From the NCBI GenBank assembly GCA_023419875.1, contig JAEZXM010000505.1, positions 1 through 5,459 on the forward strand: a stretch of 5,459 bases of DNA. The letters run 5' to 3'. Every line of letters begins with the position of its first letter. Position 1 is the stretch's first letter. The notes under the pieces were generated by a model. It saw only the letters and a program-made list of their open reading frames with translations, searched no databases and had not been told where the DNA came from. The translations under genes and the position numbers were made by a program. Source of the stretch: Pseudomonadota bacterium. GTDB lineage: Bacteria; Myxococcota; Myxococcia; Myxococcales; Anaeromyxobacteraceae. This document shows positions 1 to 5,222 of the stretch, one piece after another.

Positions 1-462
1 ATCACGACCATCAAGATCCGGCCGGAGCGCATCAAGGACATCATCGGCCCCGGCGGCAAGACCATCAAGGACATCACCGCCCGCACCGGCACCTCGATCA
101 ACATCGAGGACGACGGCTCGGTCTCCATCGCCAGCCCGAACAGCGAGAAGGTGGACGAGGCGATCAAGATGATCCGCGGCCTCACGCAGGAGGCGGAGAT
201 CGGCAAGACCTACCTCGGCACCGTCCGCAAGATCGCCGAGTTCGGCGCCTTCGTGGAGATCTTCCCGGGCACCGACGGCCTCATCCACATCTCCGAGCTC
301 TCGGACAAGCGGGTGAAGAGCGTCTCCGACGTCCTCTCCGAGGGCGAGGAGGTGATGGTGAAGGTCATCTCCGTCGATCGCCAGGGGAAGATCCGGCTCT
401 CCCGCAAGGAGGCGCTGGCCGACGCGGCGGGGAAGAAGGCGGAGCCGGAGCCGGCGAAGTAG
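1..462 (+). CDS. pnp: Polyribonucleotide nucleotidyltransferase (PNPase), C-terminal part, 5' truncated
   Basis: PNPase degrades RNA 3' to 5' by phosphorolysis and is a core enzyme of mRNA turnover, often within a degradosome. Only the last 153 residues are in the window; the reading frame is open from base 1, so an ATG at 151 is internal and not the start. Visible residues 1-60 form the KH RNA-binding domain with its GxxG loop (GPGG, residues 16-19, within IIGPGGKTIKDI). Residues about 66-136 form the S1 domain (GKTYLGTVRKIAEFGAFVEI, then DGLIHISEL and the closing GKIRLSRKEAL). A short Lys/Glu/Pro/Ala tail ends the protein, shorter than the long tails of some PNPases. The two RNase PH domains lie upstream, outside the window. 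Just 12 nt separate its stop from dut, so the two are probably co-transcribed. KH plus S1 in this order with these motifs makes the call secure. Confidence 0.96.
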   Translation: MTTIKIRPERIKDIIGPGGKTIKDITARTGTSINIEDDGSVSIASPNSEKVDEAIKMIRGLTQEAEIGKTYLGTVRKIAEFGAFVEIFPGTDGLIHISELSDKRVKSVSDVLSEGEEVMVKVISVDRQGKIRLSRKEALADAAGKKAEPEPAK

Positions 463-474
463 GCTGACGCCGCG

Positions 475-915
475 ATGCCGAAGCTTCGCGTCCGTCGGGT
501 TGGCTCCAGGGGCCCCCCCCTGGAGCTGCCGCGCTACGAGACGGCCGGGTCCGCCGGCCTCGACCTCCGGGCCGACGAGGTCTTCTCGCTCGCGCCCGGC
601 GAGCGGCGGCTCGTGCCCACGGGCCTGGCGGTGGAGATCCCGCCGGGCCACGAGGGCTCGGTCCGGCCGCGTTCGGGCCTCGCCCTCAAGCACGGGGTGG
701 GGATGGTCAACGCGCCCGGCACGATCGACTCCGACTACCGGGGCGAGGTGGGCGTCATCCTCGTGAACCACGGGCAGGCGCCCGTCTCGTTCGCTCGCGG
801 TGATCGGATCGCCCAGCTCGTCGTCGCGCCGGTGGTGCGGGTGGAGGTCGAGCTGGTGGAGTCGCTCTCGGACACGGGCCGCGGCGGCGGCGGCTTCGGA
901 TCGACGGGACACTAG
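475..915 (+). CDS. dut: Deoxyuridine 5'-triphosphate nucleotidohydrolase (dUTPase)
   Basis: dUTPase hydrolyses dUTP to dUMP and pyrophosphate, which keeps uracil out of DNA and supplies dUMP for dTMP synthesis. The 146-residue product is the normal size for the homotrimeric family. All five motifs are present in order: motif 1 AGLDLRA (27-33), motif 2 RPRSGLA (64-70), motif 3 GTIDSDYRGEV (82-92, with catalytic Asp85), motif 4 GDRIAQLVV (109-117), and the glycine-rich C-terminal motif 5 RGGGGFGSTG (136-145), which closes over the active site. The ATG at 475 is chosen because it gives the usual short N-terminal strand (KLRVRRV) before the family's PRYETAGSAGLDL segment. No strong Shine-Dalgarno precedes it, only a weak AGG near 461, so translation may depend on coupling to pnp. 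An 8-base C run at codons 13-16 lies inside a hairpin (separate entry). The protein appears complete and active. Confidence 0.97.
   Translation: MPKLRVRRVGSRGPPLELPRYETAGSAGLDLRADEVFSLAPGERRLVPTGLAVEIPPGHEGSVRPRSGLALKHGVGMVNAPGTIDSDYRGEVGVILVNHGQAPVSFARGDRIAQLVVAPVVRVEVELVESLSDTGRGGGGFGSTGH
506..523 (+). repeat. Inverted repeat enclosing a C8 homopolymer inside dut
   Basis: CCAGGGG (506-512) and CCCCTGG (517-523) are perfect 7-bp complementary arms around a CCCC loop. Bases 513-520 form an uninterrupted run of eight C. It falls at about codons 11-17 of dut, before the first catalytic motif. A one-base slip would remove all five dUTPase motifs. The pattern is directly visible; any effect on expression or mutation is inference. 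Confidence 0.6.
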
Positions 916-920
916 GAGAG
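914..920 (+). promoter_or_regulatory. Strong ribosome binding site of purB overlapping the dut stop codon
   Basis: AGGAGAG begins on the second base of the dut TAG stop (913-915), and its AGGAG core ends 7 nt before the ATG at 926. This is the clearest Shine-Dalgarno in the window. It fixes the purB start at 926 rather than at earlier in-frame positions inside dut. Confidence 0.85.
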
Positions 921-925
921 AACTC

Positions 926-2242
926 ATGATCCCGCGCTACACCCGACCCGAGATGGCGCGTTTCTGGTCGCCGGAGCGCCGCTACCGGATCTGGCTCGAC
1001 GTCGAGCTCCTCGCCTGCGAGGCGATGGTCGAGCTGGGCGAGGTGCCGGCTGCGGACCTGGCCGCGCTCCGGAAGACGTTCGACGGCTTCGTCTTCTCCC
1101 CCGCCGACGTCGAGCGGATCGAGGAGATCGAGAAGACCGTCAAGCACGACGTGATCGCCTTCCTCACCTTCTGCGAGGAGAAGGGCGGCCCGGCGGCGCG
1201 CCACCTGCACAAGGGGATGACCTCCTCCGACGTGCTCGACACCGCGCTCGCGGTGCAGCTCCGGGACGCCGCGGCGCTGCTCCTCACCGACCTCGACCGG
1301 GTGATGGCCGCGGTGAAGGCGCGGGCGATGGAGCACCGGCGCACGCCGATGATCGGCCGGAGCCACGGCATCCACGCCGAGCCCACCAGCTTCGGGCTCA
1401 AGCTCGCCGGCTGGTACGCGGCCTGGGCGCGGCGGCGCGAGGCGCTGGCGCGTGCGGCCGATGGCGTGGCCGTGGGGACGATCTCCGGCGCGGTCGGCAC
1501 CTTCGCCGCGCTCGACCCGCGCGTCGAGGCCTTCGTCGTGAAGAAGCTCGGCCTCGCCGGCGCCGAACCGGCCCCGACCCAGGTCGTGGCGCGCGACCGG
1601 CACGCGGAGTTCTTCTGTGCGCTGGCCGCGGCCGGCGCCGAGCTGGAGCGGCAGGCCACCGAGGTCCGGCACCTGCAACGCACGGAGGTTCGCGAGGCGG
1701 AGGAGCCGTTCACGCCGGGGCAGAAGGGCTCCTCGGCGATGCCGCACAAGCGAAACCCGATCCTCTCGGAGAACCTGACCGGCCTCGCCCGGCTGCTCCG
1801 CGGTTACGCGGTGGCGGCGCTCGAGGACGTGGCGCTCTGGCACGAGCGGGACATCAGCCACAGCTCGGTGGAGCGGGTGATCGGCCCGGACGCGACCATC
1901 GCCCTCGACTTCGCGCTCCACCGGTTCGCGGGCATGCTCGAGAAGCTCCGCGTCTACCCGGAGCGGATGCGCGAGAACCTCGAGCAGACTGGCGGCCTCT
2001 TCGACGCCGGCCGCGTGCTCCTGGCGCTCGTCGGCAAGGGCGTCGCCCGGCAGGAGGCCTACGTCCTCGTCCAGCGGAACGCGATGAAGGTGTGGGAGGA
2101 CCGGGTCGACTTCCGCGCCGCCCTGAAGGCCGATCCGGATGTGGCGAGGCTCCTCTCCGCGGCGGAGATCGACGGCTGCTTCGACGTCGAGCACCACCTC
2201 CGCCACGTGGACACGATCTTCCGGCGCGTGTTCGGGGAGTGA
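926..2242 (+). CDS. purB: Adenylosuccinate lyase
   Basis: PurB catalyses two beta-eliminations of fumarate: SAICAR to AICAR in de novo purine synthesis, and adenylosuccinate to AMP. The 438-residue product fits the Bacillus/Thermotoga-type PurB of about 430 residues. It opens with MIPRYTRPEMARFWSPERRY, a typical N-terminus. Conserved region 1 is HLHKGMTSSDVLDTA (His93, His95, TSSD 99-102). Region 2 is GRSHGIHAEP, with the likely general-acid His147. Region 3 is the superfamily signature GSSAMPHKRNP (268-278), whose flexible loop carries the catalytic serine (Ser269 or Ser270). No key residue is missing. The start is set by the AGGAGAG ribosome binding site 10 nt after dut. Its TGA stop is shared with the GTG start of the next gene. 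Substrate SAICAR comes from PurC, encoded about 2 kb downstream on the opposite strand. A long open frame on the opposite strand is a GC-driven shadow. Confidence 0.97.
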   Translation: MIPRYTRPEMARFWSPERRYRIWLDVELLACEAMVELGEVPAADLAALRKTFDGFVFSPADVERIEEIEKTVKHDVIAFLTFCEEKGGPAARHLHKGMTSSDVLDTALAVQLRDAAALLLTDLDRVMAAVKARAMEHRRTPMIGRSHGIHAEPTSFGLKLAGWYAAWARRREALARAADGVAVGTISGAVGTFAALDPRVEAFVVKKLGLAGAEPAPTQVVARDRHAEFFCALAAAGAELERQATEVRHLQRTEVREAEEPFTPGQKGSSAMPHKRNPILSENLTGLARLLRGYAVAALEDVALWHERDISHSSVERVIGPDATIALDFALHRFAGMLEKLRVYPERMRENLEQTGGLFDAGRVLLALVGKGVARQEAYVLVQRNAMKVWEDRVDFRAALKADPDVARLLSAAEIDGCFDVEHHLRHVDTIFRRVFGE

Positions 2243-3291
2243 GCGAGCTCGCGCTGCTCGTCGCCCCTTCGGCGAACCGCGTCTACGCCGAGGCGGCGCC
2301 GCGGCTGGTGCGCGCGGAGCTCGAGGTCTTCTCGGAGCGGCTCTTGGGAGGCGCGCTGCGGGACCTCCGCGTCGAGCGGATGGGCGGCGTCGACTACCTC
2401 GTCCTCTCCGCCCCGGAGCTCGACGACCGCGCGCGCCTCGTCCTCTCGAACCTCTCGGCCACCTTCGCGCTCTTCGCCCTGGAGGGCGGCGCCCTGCGGC
2501 CGCTCGAGCTCCGCCGGCTCGACCGGCTGGACGACGACCTCGTCACCATCCAGCGGTACGCGGGCAAGACCAACGAGACCTTCACGAAGCTCCTCCTCAA
2601 CGTCACGCTGGCCTCGTCCGCGTTCGCGCCGGAGCTCGGGACCCGCCGGTTCTCCGTGCTCGACCCGCTCTGCGGCCGCGGGACGACGCTCAACCAGGCG
2701 CTGCTCTACGGCTTCGACGCGGCGGGGGTGGAGATCGACCGGAAGGACTTCGAGGCGTACTCCGCCTTCCTGCAGCGCTGGGTGAAGGACAAGCGGCTCA
2801 AGCACCGGGCCCAGGTGGGCCACGTGAAGGGCCACCCGAAGCTGACGATCGACCTCGGGCTCGATCGGGAGAGCTTCAAGGCAGGGGACGCGGTGCACGT
2901 GCACGTTGTGAACGCGAGCACGACGGAGACCACGACCGTGTTCCCGCCACGGTCGTTCGACCTCGTGGTGGCCGACGCGCCCTACGGCGTGCAGCACGGG
3001 TCGACCGGCGCCGGAGGGAAGCTCTCGCGGAGCCCGCTCGACCTCGTGGCGGAGGCGGCGCCTGTCTGGCGCGACGCGCTCCGGCCGGGCGGGGCGATGG
3101 GGATCGCCTGGAACGTTCATGTCGCGAGCCGGGACCGCCTCGCCGAGGCGCTGGAGCACGCCGGGCTCGAGGTCTGCCGGGGGGCGGCGTACGAGGGGTT
3201 CGAGCACCGGGTGGACCAGGCGATCCTGCGCGACGTGGTCGTGGCGCGGAAGCCGCTCGTTCAGGCGAACAGCAAGAACCCCGCGCCGTAG
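2239..3291 (+). CDS. TRM11-like SAM-dependent methyltransferase, probably acting on RNA
   Basis: The 350-residue product is a class I (Rossmann-fold) methyltransferase. Motif I is LDPLCGRGTTLNQAL (DPLCGRG from Asp142), the form seen in the UPF0020/Trm11 RNA guanine-N2 methyltransferases. Motif IV, which contacts the target base, reads DAPYG (246-250) where relatives have DPPYG or NPPY. Residues 1-105 form a separate N-terminal domain that is not a convincing THUMP by eye. The conserved-looking block AGKTNETFTKLLLNVTL precedes motif I. About 90 residues lie between motifs I and IV, including a Lys/His-rich stretch. The GTG start at 2239 overlaps the purB stop (GTGA) and has no proper Shine-Dalgarno, so translation probably depends on terminating PurB ribosomes. 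A start further upstream would run inside purB and read as out-of-frame sequence. The last residues (QANSKNPAP) overlap the 3' end of the convergent membrane gene. Methyltransferase is secure; tRNA m2G as product is inference. Confidence 0.85.
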   Translation: MSELALLVAPSANRVYAEAAPRLVRAELEVFSERLLGGALRDLRVERMGGVDYLVLSAPELDDRARLVLSNLSATFALFALEGGALRPLELRRLDRLDDDLVTIQRYAGKTNETFTKLLLNVTLASSAFAPELGTRRFSVLDPLCGRGTTLNQALLYGFDAAGVEIDRKDFEAYSAFLQRWVKDKRLKHRAQVGHVKGHPKLTIDLGLDRESFKAGDAVHVHVVNASTTETTTVFPPRSFDLVVADAPYGVQHGSTGAGGKLSRSPLDLVAEAAPVWRDALRPGGAMGIAWNVHVASRDRLAEALEHAGLEVCRGAAYEGFEHRVDQAILRDVVVARKPLVQANSKNPAP

Positions 3292-3596
3292 CTCACGGAG
3301 TTGGCCACCGCCGACGCGACCAGCGCGCGCCCGATGCCGCGCCGCGCCGCCGCGGCGTAGGCGGCGGCCTCGGCGAGCGTGGCGAACACCTCGCCGGCGA
3401 GGAGGGCGGTGCGCGGGGCGAGGAAGCGCGGGAAGACGAAGTGGAGGGCGAGGTGAGTCGCAGTCGTGGCGAGCGCGCACACCAGGGCGAGGCGCGCGCG
3501 GCGGCCGGGGTAGAACCCGGCCACCACCGGGACCTCGAGGGCGATGGTGAGCCCGAGGGCGAGCACGTAGCCGGCGAGCGGGCCGGGGAGGCTCAC
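3261..3596 (-). CDS. Small four-helix integral membrane protein, function unknown
   Basis: The predicted 111-residue protein is almost entirely hydrophobic, with four likely membrane spans at about 7-29, 35-55, 62-84 and 88-110. Polar residues sit inside the spans: Glu21, His48 and His52 (spaced HxxxH), Glu69, Glu76 and Asn99. Such residues rarely survive in a mere shadow frame, and the pattern resembles a small uncharacterised family with a Thr-His in span 2, Glu in spans 1 and 3 and Asn-x-x-Ser in span 4. That resemblance is from memory and untested. The GTG start at 3596 is chosen over an upstream ATG at 3695 because it overlaps the TGA of the secreted-protein gene (GTGA) and removes an Arg-rich out-of-frame extension. 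No Shine-Dalgarno is visible, so coupling is likely. Its 3' end overlaps the facing methyltransferase gene by 31 bp. It lacks the EExxxR motif of CPBP proteases. No function can be assigned. Confidence 0.75.
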   Translation of the reverse strand: MSLPGPLAGYVLALGLTIALEVPVVAGFYPGRRARLALVCALATTATHLALHFVFPRFLAPRTALLAGEVFATLAEAAAYAAAARRGIGRALVASAVANSVSYGAGFLLFA

Positions 3597-4129
3597 GCGC
3601 GTGGGCGCCGCGAGCAGCGCCGGCGCCAGAGGAGGAGTCCTGCGACGAGGAGCGCGAGGTTCGTCCCGAGCACCCCGGCGCCGGGTGCCCCGCAACCGGT
3701 CTCACCGCACACGAGCCGGCCACGGCCCTCCCAGGGCGCGCCGTCCGCCGGCTCCGGCGGATCGCCTCGCCACACGCAGACGTCGAAGAATCCATCCACC
3801 GTGACCTGCCGGTAATAGACCGCGTCGCCCCCGTCGCATTCGTACGGCTCGGCGAGACCATACTGGTACGTGCCGGCCGGGACGCACTCGTCCGTGAACG
3901 TCCCGCTCTCGCAGGACGTGATCCGCACCACCTCGCCCGAGTCCACCTCCCTGCGGAGGAGTCCGGTCGCCGGACACGTGGGGGCCGGGTGGGAGAGCGG
4001 GATGATCGACACCGTCCCCGGGGGATCCTCGACGATGAGGTAGTCCTTCGCGCCGGGGAGATTCGCGCGTGCGTCGCCCGCCAAGGTAGCGAGCGCGATG
4101 GCTGCCGATACGACGATCCGTGTCTTCAT
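3593..4129 (-). CDS. Secreted Cys-containing protein with MYXO-CTERM-like C-terminal anchor, function unknown
   Basis: The 178-residue product starts with a signal peptide: MKTR, a hydrophobic core, then Ala20-Arg21-Ala22 with probable cleavage before Asn23. The mature part has Cys at 52, 73, 82, 98, 118, 141 and 146, suggesting disulfide-bonded folding outside the cytoplasm, and aromatic stretches such as DAVYYRQVTVDGFFDVCVW (102-120). The C-terminus has GCG (145-147), a single span (about 152-168), then RRRCSRRPR (169-177). This tripartite Cys-helix-Arg design is that of MYXO-CTERM-type sorting signals, in which the tail is removed and the protein is held on the cell surface. The match is by eye and the order is slightly loose, with an additional Cys172 among the Args. 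The ATG at 4129 follows AGGGGA (4134-4139) with 4 nt spacing. The gene lies 58 nt behind purC and overlaps the next membrane gene by GTGA. I do not recognise the ectodomain. Confidence 0.82.
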   Translation of the reverse strand: MKTRIVVSAAIALATLAGDARANLPGAKDYLIVEDPPGTVSIIPLSHPAPTCPATGLLRREVDSGEVVRITSCESGTFTDECVPAGTYQYGLAEPYECDGGDAVYYRQVTVDGFFDVCVWRGDPPEPADGAPWEGRGRLVCGETGCGAPGAGVLGTNLALLVAGLLLWRRRCSRRPRA

Positions 4130-4133
4130 GTGG

Positions 4134-4139
4134 TCCCCT
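4134..4139 (-). promoter_or_regulatory. Ribosome binding site of the secreted-protein gene
   Basis: Read on the minus strand, AGGGGA lies four bases before the ATG at 4129. It supports that start, which is also the one that yields a clean signal peptide, over the long upstream extension inside purC. Confidence 0.65.
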
Positions 4140-4170
4140 CTCGCGCACCAGGGAACGCGAACCCGGCGAA

Positions 4171-4180
4171 GCGTGCACGC
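4171..4180. repeat. Perfect 10-bp palindrome between purC and the secreted-protein gene
   Basis: GCGTGCACGC is self-complementary and lies in the 58-bp gap (4130-4187), a few bases after the purC stop. It has no T-run after it on either strand, so it is not a standard intrinsic terminator. It could be a protein-binding half-site pair or chance in GC-rich DNA. Similar palindromes inside coding sequence (GTGCACGTGCAC at 2893-2904, CACGCGCGTG at 3594-3603) argue for chance. Confidence 0.3.
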
Positions 4181-4187
4181 GGCGGCG

Positions 4188-5147
4188 CTATCTCGTGTAC
4201 CCGCGCGCCGCGAGGTTCCGCTTGATGCGCTCCTCGACCGATCCCACCTCGGCCTGGAACGTCTCGCCGGTGAGGCGCTCGTACAGGTTGACGTACGTGC
4301 GGGCGAGCGAGACCCGGACCTCGTCGGTGAGCGGCGGCGGCGTGCCCTGGCCGGAGAAGCCGTGCTCCTGGATGAGCCACTGGCGGATGTTCTCCTTGTC
4401 GAGCATCCGTTGCTCCTCGCCGCGCGCGAACCGCTCCTTGCTCCCCTCGGCGATCCAGTAGCGCGAGCTGTCGGGCGTGTGGATCTCGTCGATGACGACC
4501 AATCGCCCATCGGCGACGCCCATCTCGTACTTCGTGTCCACGAGGATGAGGCCGCGGGAGGCGGCCCACTCCTGGCCGCGCTGGAAGAGCCGGAGCGCGA
4601 CCGCCCGCGCCTCGGCCCAGACGTCGGGCGCGACGAGCTTCTGGCCCAGGATCTCGGCCTCGCTGATGGGCTCGTCGTGCTTGCCGTACTCGGCCTTGGT
4701 CGAGGGCGTGAGGACCGCCGCCTCGAACCGCTGGTCCTTGCGAAGCCCCTTCGGCCACTCGATGCCGTACCCCGACTTGCCGGCCTGGTAGTCGCGCCAG
4801 AGCGAGCCGGTGATGTAGCCCCGAACGATGATCTCCACCGGGAACGGCTTCGCCTTCTTCACCACCATGACGCTGGGATCGGGCGAGTCCACGAGGTGGA
4901 CCGGGGCGATGTCCTTCACCTTCTCGAACCAGAACGTGGTGAGCCGGGAGAGGATCTCGCCCTTGAACGGGATCGTCCCGAGCACGTGGTCGAACGCGGA
5001 GACGCGGTCGGTGGTGACCATGACGATCCGCTCGCCGCGCGTGTAGTTGTCCCGGACCTTTCCCCGGTACAGCTCCCCGAGCGCGGGGAGGTCGAGCTGG
5101 CGGAGGGTATGGGGGAGCTGGGCCCGGAGCATCGCGTCGGTGATCAT
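4188..5147 (-). CDS. purC: Phosphoribosylaminoimidazole-succinocarboxamide synthase (SAICAR synthetase)
   Basis: PurC uses ATP to join CAIR and aspartate into SAICAR, the substrate that PurB then cleaves. The 319-residue product is the longer form, close to yeast Ade1, not the compact form of about 240 residues in E. coli. Family motifs in order: YRGKVRDNY (27-35), which begins the ATP site; TTDRVSAFDHVLGTIPFKG (45-63); VEIIVRGYITGSLWRDY (104-120); FEAAVLTPSTKAEYGKHDEPIS (141-162); and LILVDTKYEMG (200-210) with VVIDEIHTPDSSRYW (217-231), the metal and nucleotide region. The ATG at 5147 is preferred; an ATG at 5132 (Met6) is possible. No Shine-Dalgarno precedes 5147, and a TATAAC box ends only 9 bases upstream, so the message may be almost leaderless. 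A longer in-frame reading to 5456 is rejected because it runs antisense through the divergent methyltransferase gene. All conserved blocks are intact. Confidence 0.97.
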   Translation of the reverse strand: MITDAMLRAQLPHTLRQLDLPALGELYRGKVRDNYTRGERIVMVTTDRVSAFDHVLGTIPFKGEILSRLTTFWFEKVKDIAPVHLVDSPDPSVMVVKKAKPFPVEIIVRGYITGSLWRDYQAGKSGYGIEWPKGLRKDQRFEAAVLTPSTKAEYGKHDEPISEAEILGQKLVAPDVWAEARAVALRLFQRGQEWAASRGLILVDTKYEMGVADGRLVVIDEIHTPDSSRYWIAEGSKERFARGEEQRMLDKENIRQWLIQEHGFSGQGTPPPLTDEVRVSLARTYVNLYERLTGETFQAEVGSVEERIKRNLAARGYTR

Positions 5148-5155
5148 GGCGGGGA

Positions 5156-5164
5156 TGTTATACG
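5156..5164. promoter_or_regulatory. Candidate bidirectional -10 element between purC and the TrmJ-like gene
   Basis: TGTTATACG is the only AT-rich spot in the 75-bp divergent gap. On the minus strand it reads TATAAC (5162 down to 5157), five of six matches to TATAAT, and would start purC transcription near 5150. On the plus strand it reads TG-n-TATACG, an extended -10 with four of six matches, and would give a leader of about 50 nt for the gene at 5223. The central TATA (5159-5162) is shared by both. I find no good -35 at 16-19 bp spacing in either direction, so the call rests on the -10 and the context. Confidence 0.45.
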
Positions 5165-5222
5165 GTCCTCCGCGGGGAAGGGCCGAAACGCCGTGCCGCT
5201 CCCCGGGAGGGCAACCCCCACC

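Noticed and set aside
755..2206. 483-codon open frame antisense to dut and purB
   Set aside because: It is the complement of well-identified dut and purB codons. High GC at third positions removes stops from the opposite strand, and its His/Arg/Asp-rich product shows no family motif.
2893..2904. Perfect 12-bp palindrome GTGCACGTGCAC as a regulatory site
   Set aside because: It lies within the methyltransferase coding frame, encoding a His-Val repeat, and no promoter context surrounds it.
3261..3596. Identity of the small membrane protein as a myxosortase (CPBP protease)
   Set aside because: It has only 111 residues and lacks the EExxxR, FxxxH and HxxxN/D motifs of that family.
2059..3861. 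600-codon minus-strand open frame and a 558-codon plus-strand frame over the same region
   Set aside because: Both run out of frame through purB, the methyltransferase and the envelope genes. Their products are Arg/Ala/Pro-rich with no domain signs.
4130..4187. Intrinsic terminator between purC and the secreted-protein gene
   Set aside because: Short GC palindromes are present but no T-run follows on either strand.
4130..4758. Long upstream extension or alternative frame before the secreted protein
   Set aside because: It is out-of-frame purC sequence. The ATG at 4129 gives a clean signal peptide and has a ribosome binding site.
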